Below the pieces are notes generated by a model. That model saw only the letters and a program-made list of their open reading frames with translations, had not been told where the DNA came from and did not search any database. DNA of 64,000 bases from JASMTM01 sp046483075 (lineage in GTDB: Bacteria; Thermotogota; Thermotogae; Petrotogales; Kosmotogaceae): contig JAWODV010000073.1 in NCBI GenBank assembly GCA_046483075.1, forward strand, positions 36,086 through 100,085, read 5' to 3'. Every line of letters starts with the position of its first letter. The first letter of the stretch is position 1. Below, one piece after another: positions 34,473 to 42,934 of the stretch. Made by a program: the position numbers and the translations under genes.

Positions 34473-35426
34473 ATGGGAAGAGTCACTTTAAAGGATGTTG
34501 CTGAAAAAGCTGGAACATCTATGATGACAGTATCAAGAGCAATAAATGGGAAACCAGGAGTTGGAAAGGAAACCCAGGAAAAAATTATGAAAATTATCGA
34601 TGAACTTGGTTATCGTCCTCATGCAGATGCCCGAGCTTTACGAAGCGGGAAGACGGGTCGTATAGGAGTTGTAGTTTCTGATATAAGAAACCCGTTTTAT
34701 GCTGAATTAGTAGGCGATCTGGAAGATCTAGCAGAAGTAAAAGGTTATTCGATAATTGTAACCGATACTGGACGAAAGCTAGAACAAGAAAAAAAGGCGG
34801 TAGCAGATCTAACAGAAAGTGGAGTCGATTCTATAATCATAGCTCCTGAAGGATATAGTGTTGAGCATCTCGTAGACACCAACGAATCAGGCACCACTGT
34901 AGTTATTTTTGGTGTGCACTGTAAAAATCCATCACTTTCTGAAGTATGGATTGATGAAATAGAAGGGTCCAAGCAGGCTGGGGCTTATTTTAAAAATAAA
35001 GGAATAAAGAATGTAGTTTTAGTAATGGGAAATCCAAGAAAGTTTACGACAAGAGGAAGGGTAAAAGGTTTTAAAAAAGGATTTGGCAATTCAGTGAACA
35101 AAGAAGACATATTTTATCATCCGGTAGACTGGAAAACTGCTTATAACACAACGAAAAAATTAAAAAAGCTTCCGGAAGCATTTTTTTGTTACAACGATCT
35201 TATGGCTATGGGAGTTATTAAAGCGTTAAACGAACGAGGAGTCATAACAGGAAAAGATGTTCTGGTAATTGGATATGACGATGTTTTTTTTGCAGAACTG
35301 GCAGGATTGACAACATTAAGGATACCAAGAGAGAAGATGGTCAATAAAGCTTTTGAAATGACCTTAAATGGAGAACAAAAAAAAGAAAGGTATGTACCTA
35401 AACTTATTATGCGCAATAGCGCTTAA
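34473..35426 (+). CDS. LacI family transcriptional regulator of the GH42 locus
   Basis: DNA-binding repressor with a sugar-sensing domain, 317 residues. The helix-turn-helix is at 4-23 (TLKDVAEKAGTSMMTVSRAI) with hinge region ending RPHADARALRSGKTGRIGVVV. The periplasmic-binding-like domain runs to the C terminus, with VIGYDDVFFAELAGLTTLRIP near the end. AGGAGGAG precedes the ATG. It heads an operon with a sugar ABC transporter and a beta-galactosidase, 6-15 bp upstream of the binding-protein gene, and carries a tandem operator in its own leader. The likely effector is a galactoside or galactose (inference from context). Confidence 0.93.
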   Translation: MGRVTLKDVAEKAGTSMMTVSRAINGKPGVGKETQEKIMKIIDELGYRPHADARALRSGKTGRIGVVVSDIRNPFYAELVGDLEDLAEVKGYSIIVTDTGRKLEQEKKAVADLTESGVDSIIIAPEGYSVEHLVDTNESGTTVVIFGVHCKNPSLSEVWIDEIEGSKQAGAYFKNKGIKNVVLVMGNPRKFTTRGRVKGFKKGFGNSVNKEDIFYHPVDWKTAYNTTKKLKKLPEAFFCYNDLMAMGVIKALNERGVITGKDVLVIGYDDVFFAELAGLTTLRIPREKMVNKAFEMTLNGEQKKERYVPKLIMRNSA

Positions 35427-35441
35427 CAGGAGGTGGATTTT

Positions 35442-36662
35442 GTGAAGAAACTCATATTACTTGTTTCATTGTTAATGTTTGCTCTGGTTTCACTTGGAGC
35501 CGGTGAACTGGTAATCAATTCCTATATGTCTGATCCGGCACCTAGAAAGGTTTTTGCTGAATTAGTAGATCAATTCAGAGAAGAACATCCCGAACTAGAA
35601 GTTACCGTAAACACCTTTGCTCATGAAGATTTCAAAACCTTGCTAAGAACATGGTTGAATTCGCCCGAAGCACCGGATGTTGCTACATGGTTTGCAGGGG
35701 AAAGAATGAGGTACTTTGCAAGCAAAGGTTTACTCGAACCAATTGGTGATATCTTTGAAGGCGGATTTGAAGCGTACTTCCCGGAAGCATTCAAAAGTGC
35801 TTCAGCATATGATGGCAACATATATTTTGTGCCTCAATCCTGGTACTGGTGGGGAGTATACTATAGAAAATCTGTTTTTGAAGAGTTAAACATTCAACCA
35901 CCGATCACCTGGTCACAATTCACCAAGGTTTGCGAAAAACTGAAAGAAAACGGATACGTACCTATAACAATAGGTACAAAGTATCTCTGGACAGCAGCAG
36001 GCTGGTTCGACTCTTTAAATATGCGAGTCAACGGAATTGGTTATCACATGAAATTGACCAATGGAGATATCCCTTACACAGATGAAGGCGTTAAAAAAGC
36101 ATTTGAATACTGGAAAGAATTAATCGAAAACGACTACTTTATTGATAACCATACATCCTACACATGGCAGGATGCAGCCAATTATTTGTTCACAGGGGAA
36201 GCTGGTATGTATCTTATGGGACAATTCATCAAAGATGTTGCTCCTGAAAACGTCAAGGATGATCTTGATTTCTTCAGATTCCCGATAATCGATGGTAATG
36301 TTGGACTTTATGAAGATACTCCTATTGATGGATTTATGATTCCGGCAAAAGCCAAAAACAAGGAAGCTGCGAAAACATTCTTGAATTTTATAGCTTCTAA
36401 AGAAGCCCAGCAATATTTTTCTGAAGAACTCGGAAGACTGGCTGCGAACAAAAATGTACCTGCACCAGATGCACATGCACAAAAGGGGCTTGAGATGATT
36501 CTTGAATCAGACGGCGTTATGCAATTCTATGATAGGGATTCAAATCCCGAAATGGCAGAAAAAGGTATGAATGGATTTGTAGAATTTATGGTATATCCAA
36601 GGAGACTTGAAGCAATACTTAAGAATCTGGAAATGCATCGAATGCGCATATATTCTGAATAA
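35442..36662 (+). CDS. sugar ABC transporter substrate-binding protein (GH42 locus)
   Basis: Exported solute-binding protein of the CUT1 group, 406 residues. Residues 1-20 form a signal peptide (MKKLILLVSLLMFALVSLGA). The mature part has typical features: FRFPIIDG near the hinge, VPQSWYWWGVYYRK, and AKTFLNFIASKEAQQYFSE. There is no lipobox cysteine, so it may be periplasmic rather than lipid-anchored. GTG at 35442 is chosen because AGGAGG lies 8 nt upstream; the in-frame GTG at 35433 overlaps that site. A hairpin follows the gene before the permeases. The ligand is probably a beta-galactoside oligomer, judged only by the GH42 neighbour. Confidence 0.9.
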   Translation: MKKLILLVSLLMFALVSLGAGELVINSYMSDPAPRKVFAELVDQFREEHPELEVTVNTFAHEDFKTLLRTWLNSPEAPDVATWFAGERMRYFASKGLLEPIGDIFEGGFEAYFPEAFKSASAYDGNIYFVPQSWYWWGVYYRKSVFEELNIQPPITWSQFTKVCEKLKENGYVPITIGTKYLWTAAGWFDSLNMRVNGIGYHMKLTNGDIPYTDEGVKKAFEYWKELIENDYFIDNHTSYTWQDAANYLFTGEAGMYLMGQFIKDVAPENVKDDLDFFRFPIIDGNVGLYEDTPIDGFMIPAKAKNKEAAKTFLNFIASKEAQQYFSEELGRLAANKNVPAPDAHAQKGLEMILESDGVMQFYDRDSNPEMAEKGMNGFVEFMVYPRRLEAILKNLEMHRMRIYSE

Positions 36663-36679
36663 TATTGTTTTTTCATCAG

Positions 36680-36700
36680 TGGGGGTGTACAAAGCCCCCA
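36680..36700 (+). terminator. hairpin after the binding-protein gene (possible attenuator)
   Basis: TGGGGG (36680-36685) pairs with CCCCCA (36695-36700) between the binding-protein stop and the first permease. The following TTGTTTATTAATTTATT is only loosely T-rich, so it may act as a partial terminator or as a 3'-end stabiliser. Confidence 0.6.
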
Positions 36701-36729
36701 TTGTTTATTAATTTATTGGAGGAAAGCTA

Positions 36730-37599
36730 ATGACAGCGAAAAAATGGGTCCCTTATGCTTTTCTGGCGGTACCGTTGACAATGTACTCCATATGGGTACT
36801 TTATCCAATAATTAGTACCTTTGTACTAAGCTTTACCAGCTGGGATGGTGTATCACCCACAATGAAATTTATTGGATTCAAAAACTTTGTCGAATTGTTC
36901 AATGACCCATATTTTGGTGTATCTGTGATTAATAACGTAAAATGGCTTATCGGGTTTGCTGCTGTTTGTGTCCCTTTAGGGTTGTTAATTGCAATGCTTC
37001 TTGATCAAAAATTTAAAGGTACTAAAATCTACAAAACTCTTATTTATTTACCTATGACACTATCTTTTGTTGTTATAGGTCAAATCTGGTGTTGGATCCT
37101 TGAGCCAAGGCACGGAGCCATAAATACCATCTTAAAAATGCTTGATCTCGAGCCTGTGGGTTGGCTGAGCGATCCAAATGTTGTCACATATTCTTTAATA
37201 ATGGCTGCTTCTTGGCGACAAATCTCTTATGCCATGGTAATATATCTGGCTGGATTAAAACAAGTTCCAAATCAACTGGTAGAAGCAGCCTGGGTAGATG
37301 GTGCCAACGCATGGAAAAGATTTATTCATATAATTATTCCCATGCTAAAGCCTGCCACTGTTGTTGCAGTTACAGTGAGTATAATCGATTCCTTAAGAGC
37401 TTTTGATATAGTTTATGTCTTAACCAGAGGTGGACCATTTTATTCATCCAGTGTTATGGCAAACTACATGTATATACAGAGTTTTCATAATTACAGGATG
37501 GGTTACGGTTCTGCCATTGCGGTAATACAGTTTTTCATTACTCTTGGTTTTATTCTGTTCTACATGAGATATGTCCTTAAATCGGAGGAAGAATCATGA
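36730..37599 (+). CDS. sugar ABC transporter permease, MalF type
   Basis: Inner-membrane permease, 289 residues with six hydrophobic segments. The EAA loop that docks the ATPase reads QLVEAAWVDGANAWKRFIHI, near residue 180. The N-terminal PYAFLAVPLTMYSIWVLYPI and the late TRGGPFYSSSVMANYMY block are typical of CUT1 MalF-like permeases. Good GGAGG precedes the ATG. It overlaps the second permease gene by 4 bp. No ATPase gene is in the locus. Confidence 0.94.
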   Translation: MTAKKWVPYAFLAVPLTMYSIWVLYPIISTFVLSFTSWDGVSPTMKFIGFKNFVELFNDPYFGVSVINNVKWLIGFAAVCVPLGLLIAMLLDQKFKGTKIYKTLIYLPMTLSFVVIGQIWCWILEPRHGAINTILKMLDLEPVGWLSDPNVVTYSLIMAASWRQISYAMVIYLAGLKQVPNQLVEAAWVDGANAWKRFIHIIIPMLKPATVVAVTVSIIDSLRAFDIVYVLTRGGPFYSSSVMANYMYIQSFHNYRMGYGSAIAVIQFFITLGFILFYMRYVLKSEEES

Positions 37600-38417
37600 A
37601 AAAACTACTAATTTTCTATATATTGGGCACATTAATAGTATTGCTGTGGGTTTCACCATTTATGATTTCCTTTTTTACTTCTGTTAAAACAATGGATGAA
37701 TTAATGGTAGAACATCAGTGGTGGCTTCCACCTGATATATGGCATTTTGAAAATTATGTAACTGCATGGACCGACGCCAACATGGGAAGATACTTTTTAA
37801 ATACATTCATAATAACAATACCTTCAGTATTGGGAACTCTTTTCCTGTCAAGTCTTGGAGCTTATGCTCTTGCCTGGTATAAGTTTAAGCTATCAAAGAT
37901 TCTACTCATGGTCTTTGTAGGAGGTATGTTGATACCATTTCAGATGCTTTTAATTCCTGTTTATAGGCTATCTCTCAGCATGCACATATATGATTCTTAC
38001 CAGGGTGTTATTTTATTTCATATCGCTTTTCAACTGGGTTTTTGCACTTTCTTCTTAAGAAATTTCATGAAGACAATTCCATCAAGCATTTTCGATGCTG
38101 CCATGATCGATGGGGCATCACATTTCCTCATATATCGAAAACTGGTTTTGCCTCTTGTAACACCTGCTATAGCTGCTCTTGGTATACTTGAATTTACATG
38201 GATATGGAACGACTATCTATGGTCTCTTGTACTTATTCAGAGTGATAAATATAAACCTGTTACTTTAGGGTTGGTCAACTTACAGGGACAATGGGTTACA
38301 AGCTGGAATGTGATGGCTGCTGGAGCAATTATTGCAGCTGTTGTTCCTCTGGTAGTATTCCTAATGTTCCAGCGTTATTTTATAGAAGGCCTTACAGTTG
38401 GGAGTGTTAAAGGATGA
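37596..38417 (+). CDS. sugar ABC transporter permease, MalG type
   Basis: Second inner-membrane permease, 273 residues with six hydrophobic segments. The EAA loop reads SIFDAAMIDGASHFLIYRKL and the C-terminal GLTVGSVKG is the typical MalG-like end. It overlaps the preceding permease and the following GH42 gene by 4 bp each, so it is tightly coupled to both. Confidence 0.94.
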   Translation: MKKLLIFYILGTLIVLLWVSPFMISFFTSVKTMDELMVEHQWWLPPDIWHFENYVTAWTDANMGRYFLNTFIITIPSVLGTLFLSSLGAYALAWYKFKLSKILLMVFVGGMLIPFQMLLIPVYRLSLSMHIYDSYQGVILFHIAFQLGFCTFFLRNFMKTIPSSIFDAAMIDGASHFLIYRKLVLPLVTPAIAALGILEFTWIWNDYLWSLVLIQSDKYKPVTLGLVNLQGQWVTSWNVMAAGAIIAAVVPLVVFLMFQRYFIEGLTVGSVKG

Positions 38418-40288
38418 AAAATATTCTTTGCGGGGTCTGTTATTATCCTGAACATTGGGACGAAGATAGATTGGGTGAAGATATTCGTATTATGAAAGAC
38501 ATTGGAATAAATGTTGTTAGGATAGGTGAATTTGCGTGGTCAGTAATTGAAAAAGAGTCGGGAAAATACGATTTTTCTTTTTTTGATAAAGTTATCAATA
38601 AGCTACATGAAAACGATATATCAGTGATCATTGGTACTCCAACTGCTTCCCCTCCTGCATGGCTTGTAAAGAAACATCCAGATATTCTTCAAAGAGATGA
38701 GACAGGAAATATACGTCACTTTGGTAGTAGAAGGCATTACTGCTTTAATTCAGACAATTATTTAAAATATGCTGAAAGGATAACAGATATTTACGCTCAA
38801 CATTTTTCAAGATTCGAAAATGTTATCAGCTGGCAAATAGACAATGAATATGGTTGTCACGAAACAACCGTCTGTTATTGCGAAAACTGCGCAAAAGCTT
38901 TCAGAAAATGGCTTAAGAAAAAATATGGAGATATTAAAACGCTAAATAATGTATGGGGAACAGTTTTTTGGAGTCATATATACAATAACTGGGATGAAAT
39001 AGAACCTCCCTTAAAAACAGTGTCTGATGTAAATCCAGCTATGTGGCTAGATTATCAACGATTCTCATCTGATTCGGCCATAAACTTTCATAAAAAAATG
39101 ACCAAAATAATTAGAGATCATTCAAAACTTCCAATAACACATAATCTCATGGTAAATTTCACCGAAATAGATTACAAAAAACTTGCCAGTGAAATTGATT
39201 TTGTATGCTGGGATAACTATATACCTGGCAAATATGACCCTGATGTGCAGGCCATGAATCACGATTTGATACGTTCGCTAAAGGATCAAAAATTCGTCGT
39301 TATGGAACAACAACCTGGAAGAGTTAACTGGAGAAAGGTCAACGAATTTCACCGTCCTGAACAATTGAAATTCTGGATAAAACAATCATTTGCTCATGGA
39401 GCAAATGGCACGTTAGTTTTTAGATACCGTCAACTCCCATATGGTTCCGAGCAATTTCACTCAGGACTTATAGATTATTCGGGTGAACAAAATTCAAGAG
39501 GTAATATATTTAAATCGATAATTAACAATAACGACCCTAAGCATTATAATTATCCCAAAAAAGAAGTTGCAATATATTTGGATTATGAAAATTTCTGGAT
39601 AGATAGAACTCCAGGAATAAACAATAGTTTTAATTTATTAGATAATGGCATATATCCCATTTATAAAGCCATAAGAAATTTTGGTTACAATGTAGATTTT
39701 GTATTTACTGACACAGACTTATCACCTTACAAACTGTTAGTAGTACCTTCAGCCTATTATTTGAACGATTCATTTTTAGAAAAACTATCCAGTTTCAAAG
39801 GCAAAATTATAATTACTGCAATGACTTCTTTGAAGGATAGAAATAATAATATACAGAAGAGAAAATCTAGTTTATTGAATGAATTAATTGGAGTAAAAAT
39901 TAAAGATTTTGGAGGAATAGATTCAGAAGTAAGTATAACTTACAAAGAGCAAACCCTTAACGCATCATATGTTTGCGAATTACTCTCACCAATAAACGCT
40001 GAAATCGTAACCGAATTTTCATCAGGAGTATTTGAATCTTTCCCTGCAATAACAAGAAAAAACAATACAATATACGTGGCTACAATACCCAATATAGAGC
40101 TTTCACAGGCATTACTAAACATAGTTGGGCTACACCCAAGAAAATCCTCCAACATAGAGATAGTTCTGCAAAATGACGGTTCTATACTTCTACTCAATCC
40201 ATTCAAAAAGCAGATAACAGCGGAAGTGTTTGGAAAAAAAATAAAACTTGAACCCTATCAATGTAAACATGAAATCTCATTGGTTTAA
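38414..40288 (+). CDS. GH42 beta-galactosidase
   Basis: Glycoside hydrolase family 42 retaining beta-galactosidase, 624 residues, slightly shorter than the usual 650-690. The TIM barrel (about 5-375) has acid/base E145 in WQIDNEYGCH and nucleophile E298 in VVMEQQPG. C110, C154, C156 and C159 match the zinc-binding cysteines of family trimers. A glutamine-amidotransferase-like trimerisation domain (about 385-570) and a small C-terminal beta domain follow. No signal peptide is present, so it acts on galactosides after import by the adjacent transporter. Translation is coupled to the permease by a 4-bp overlap. No clear terminator follows. Confidence 0.95.
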   Translation: MKNILCGVCYYPEHWDEDRLGEDIRIMKDIGINVVRIGEFAWSVIEKESGKYDFSFFDKVINKLHENDISVIIGTPTASPPAWLVKKHPDILQRDETGNIRHFGSRRHYCFNSDNYLKYAERITDIYAQHFSRFENVISWQIDNEYGCHETTVCYCENCAKAFRKWLKKKYGDIKTLNNVWGTVFWSHIYNNWDEIEPPLKTVSDVNPAMWLDYQRFSSDSAINFHKKMTKIIRDHSKLPITHNLMVNFTEIDYKKLASEIDFVCWDNYIPGKYDPDVQAMNHDLIRSLKDQKFVVMEQQPGRVNWRKVNEFHRPEQLKFWIKQSFAHGANGTLVFRYRQLPYGSEQFHSGLIDYSGEQNSRGNIFKSIINNNDPKHYNYPKKEVAIYLDYENFWIDRTPGINNSFNLLDNGIYPIYKAIRNFGYNVDFVFTDTDLSPYKLLVVPSAYYLNDSFLEKLSSFKGKIIITAMTSLKDRNNNIQKRKSSLLNELIGVKIKDFGGIDSEVSITYKEQTLNASYVCELLSPINAEIVTEFSSGVFESFPAITRKNNTIYVATIPNIELSQALLNIVGLHPRKSSNIEIVLQNDGSILLLNPFKKQITAEVFGKKIKLEPYQCKHEISLV

Positions 40289-40376
40289 CCGGAGTGAGTA
40301 AATATTCAGTATAACCCTTTAACAAAAACATTTATATAAGATATAATCGTACGACCTAATATTTAACAAGATTTTC

Positions 40377-40405
40377 TTGTTAACAACGAATTTATGTGAT
40401 ATAAT
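40377..40405 (+). promoter_or_regulatory. promoter of the GNAT gene with a long leader
   Basis: TTGTTA (40377-40382), 17-bp spacer, TATAAT (40400-40405). The next start codon is at 40613, so the transcript would have a leader of about 200 nt. Confidence 0.65.
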
Positions 40406-40595
40406 AAGTTTAGTTGTAGTGTAAATTAAGGTTATTGTGGAAATAATTTTTTGGTTTATATATATGATTAGGTGACTAATTATGCTTTCAATATTTCGGT
40501 ATAAAATCCGATAAATAATCCATAATAACATTTGAACAAACGTTAGATTACTGAGTTTTTTAACCCAGAATACCTAATTATGTTGTGTATTTTCA
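40406..40595 (+). other. untranslated leader of about 190 nt, no known RNA family recognised
   Basis: AT-rich stretch between the promoter at 40377 and the GNAT ribosome site. It contains weak symmetric pieces (CTGAGTT near 40552 with AACCCAG; CGGTATAAAATCCG near 40497) but no strong hairpin or riboswitch motif that I recognise. Confidence 0.4.
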
Positions 40596-40612
40596 GAGGA
40601 GGTGTTTCATAT

Positions 40613-41080
40613 ATGTTATTAGTAGCAACTAAAACTGCAGTCGATATGTATCTTGTTGAAGACAGAGACGATTTCGATGATGTAGTAAGTAAAGACAAGC
40701 TTATTAGCTTCTTTTACAAACATCTTGGTGAATATGGTGACCCAGAAGAAGATATTGAAAGATCTATAGATTATGCCCTTTCCGATAAAGAAGGAAAAGG
40801 CGGTTTCATATTAGTCGCATGCGAAGAAGATGAGATTGTTGGAGGACTTGTAATAAATGATACAGGAATGGGTGGATATATACCCGAACATATATTAGTC
40901 TATGTTGCTGTTGATAAAAAAATGCGAGGTGAAGGTATTGGTGGAGAACTTGTCACCAATGCTATTGAAAAATGTGATGGTGAAATCGCACTTCACGTCG
41001 AATATGATAATCCTGCAAAAAGACTATATGAAAGAATTGGTTTTGAGTCAAAATATGCTGAAATGAGATATTCCAGCTAA
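40613..41080 (+). CDS. GNAT family N-acetyltransferase
   Basis: Acetyl-CoA-dependent acetyltransferase, 155 residues. The acetyl-CoA pyrophosphate loop is KKMRGEGIGGELV, followed by HVEYDNPAKRLYERIGFE, the standard C-terminal GNAT block. ATG 40613 is used because GAGGAGG (40596-40602) lies 10 nt upstream; the frame is open 33 bp further. The N-terminal 60 residues are acidic and of no recognisable subfamily. The substrate is unknown. It has its own promoter and terminator. Confidence 0.88.
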   Translation: MLLVATKTAVDMYLVEDRDDFDDVVSKDKLISFFYKHLGEYGDPEEDIERSIDYALSDKEGKGGFILVACEEDEIVGGLVINDTGMGGYIPEHILVYVAVDKKMRGEGIGGELVTNAIEKCDGEIALHVEYDNPAKRLYERIGFESKYAEMRYSS

Positions 41081-41107
41081 CATTAATCTATTTATTTATT
41101 AATAGAA

Positions 41108-41136
41108 AAAACGCCCGGTTGAGGGCGTTTTTTTAT
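41108..41136. terminator. bidirectional terminator between GNAT and permease genes
   Basis: AAACGCCC-GGTTGA-GGGCGTTT with A run before and T run after, so it can end both convergent transcripts. Confidence 0.93.
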
Positions 41137-41141
41137 CTCCT

Positions 41142-41981
41142 TCACTCTTTAATGCCCGAACGGACAAGGCTCTTTACGAAAAGGTCTTGAAGTGCAAAGA
41201 ATACAATCAATGTCGGAATTACAGCAATCATAGTACCTGCCATGATTATTCCCCAGTTATTTGCTGATTCTGCATCTATCATCATCTTTACACCAATCTG
41301 TACCGTTTTCATTTTATCTTCCATAGTTATTATAAGGGGCCATAGATACATATTCCATGCATACACAAAGTTTATTATAGTGGCTCCTCCAATAACTGCC
41401 TTTGAGAGTGGCAAAAGAATCTTTATGAAATATCTAATAGGTCCCGCCCCATCAATAAGAGCAGAATCTTCCAGAGACTTTGGTATAGTCAAAAAATGCT
41501 GCCTAAGCAAGAAAGTATTTGTTGCACTTGCCATAAATGGTATGGTAAGAGCCCAATATGTATTAACCCAACCAAATTTACTCATTAAACTGTATAAAGG
41601 AACAATCATAACCGTTTCAGCAGGCAAAAACAACGTGGCGAAAAGAAATCCAAAAGCAAGTCTGTTACCTACAAATTTAAAGTTCGCAAAGGCATAACCT
41701 GCCAGCGTGCCCGTAAATATCTTACCCGCTGTTATTAATACTGCAACGATAGTACTATTTAATAATAATCTTCCAAAGGGTACTGTATGAAACGCTTTAA
41801 CATAATTTTGCCACTGAAAAGCGGTGGGGAAAAACTTTGGAGGAAATGAAAAAACACTTGCAGGAGGTTGAAGACTGATGGTTATAGCCAATATTAAAGG
41901 CATAATAAAAATAAAAGATACAATGGCAAGAACAGTCATTACTATAATTGTATTCATTCTTTTTCGACCAGAAATAGTCAT
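41142..41981 (-). CDS. ABC transporter permease, MalG/UgpE type
   Basis: Inner-membrane permease, 279 residues with six hydrophobic segments. The EAA loop reads KSLEDSALIDGAGPIRYFIKI and the C terminus ends FVKSLVRSGIKE. It follows the partner permease by 10 bp. It resembles UgpE-like permeases of glycerol-3-phosphate or sugar transporters. No ATPase gene is nearby. Confidence 0.92.
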   Translation of the reverse strand: MTISGRKRMNTIIVMTVLAIVSFIFIMPLILAITISLQPPASVFSFPPKFFPTAFQWQNYVKAFHTVPFGRLLLNSTIVAVLITAGKIFTGTLAGYAFANFKFVGNRLAFGFLFATLFLPAETVMIVPLYSLMSKFGWVNTYWALTIPFMASATNTFLLRQHFLTIPKSLEDSALIDGAGPIRYFIKILLPLSKAVIGGATIINFVYAWNMYLWPLIITMEDKMKTVQIGVKMMIDAESANNWGIIMAGTMIAVIPTLIVFFALQDLFVKSLVRSGIKE

Positions 41982-41991
41982 TCAAACCACC

Positions 41992-42858
41992 TCATTGATA
42001 ATGAACTCTTCGTTCGCCGAATCTGAAATAAATGATGGTTACTGCAAACATAACAACGAACATAATAACGCTTTGTGCCGAAGCCAAACCTTTTTTGTGA
42101 AATGCAAAAGCATCAAGATATAATCTATAGATCATGTTAGTTGTATAACCTCCAGGGCCTCCACTGGTCATAACATCGATAATAGCAAAGGAACGGAACA
42201 TTGTCGTAACTATATTCATAATTACTAAATAAAATGTTATGGGTGACACAAGGGGAAAAACAATTTTCCATACCTTTGTCATCATCCCTGCGCCATCTAT
42301 TGTTGCCGCTTCAAGCAAATTTTTCGATACGTCCTGTATACTCGCAATATAAAAAATCATATTAAATGGGAGAATCTTCCATACAGTGGCAAAAACCAGA
42401 GCATAAAACGCATAAGGCTTTGAGGTAAGCCATTCAACCTGTATTCCAAAGACTTCCATAAACAAATAATTTACATGACCCACAACTGGATTAAGCAAAA
42501 ACGTCCACAATGTCCCAGCTATAGCTGGAGAAACGGCATAAGGAGAAAACAGAAAGGTTCTAAATATTCTGGTGCCTGGTACTTCACGAGTAAGAAGCAT
42601 GGCTATTATAAAACCCAAAAATATTGATATAACAACAGATAGGCCAACATAAACTACAGTGAATTGTACAGAATAGATATATTCCTCATTCTGTAAGAGT
42701 TGTTGAAAATTTCTAAATCCTACAAACATCTCTTTGGTACCAAAAGCCGATGATTTAGTAAAACTTGTTCTGAAGGCATCAGTGGCTGGTATATAAATAA
42801 ACATGACAATTATGACAAATGTAGGTATCAACAAAACATAGGGAAGCCACTTCTTCAT
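41992..42858 (-). CDS. ABC transporter permease, MalF/UgpA type
   Basis: Inner-membrane permease, 288 residues with six hydrophobic segments. The EAA loop reads NLLEAATIDGAGMMTKVWKI, and TSGGPGGYTTNMIYRLY is the conserved block between helices 5 and 6. It starts after a hairpin that separates it from the binding-protein gene and precedes the MalG-type gene closely. Confidence 0.92.
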   Translation of the reverse strand: MKKWLPYVLLIPTFVIIVMFIYIPATDAFRTSFTKSSAFGTKEMFVGFRNFQQLLQNEEYIYSVQFTVVYVGLSVVISIFLGFIIAMLLTREVPGTRIFRTFLFSPYAVSPAIAGTLWTFLLNPVVGHVNYLFMEVFGIQVEWLTSKPYAFYALVFATVWKILPFNMIFYIASIQDVSKNLLEAATIDGAGMMTKVWKIVFPLVSPITFYLVIMNIVTTMFRSFAIIDVMTSGGPGGYTTNMIYRLYLDAFAFHKKGLASAQSVIMFVVMFAVTIIYFRFGERRVHYQ

Positions 42859-42887
42859 CTATTCACCCCCATACAACTATATTATAT

Positions 42888-42917
42888 AAAAAGGGGCGGG
42901 ATGACCACCCCTTTTTT
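42888..42917 (-). terminator. hairpin between binding protein and permease genes (possible attenuator)
   Basis: GGGG (42893-42896) pairs with CCCC (42908-42911), an inner GG/CC pair and flanking A/T runs extend it. On the minus strand it ends in a T run, a proper intrinsic terminator lying inside the operon. Confidence 0.75.
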
Positions 42918-42934
42918 ATGCTTTAGCTTTTACA

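Noticed and set aside
40319..40531. Minus-strand open frame in the leader region, 70 codons
   Set aside because: No ribosome site, low-complexity composition (I, Y, S, N, K-rich), and it crosses a good plus-strand promoter.
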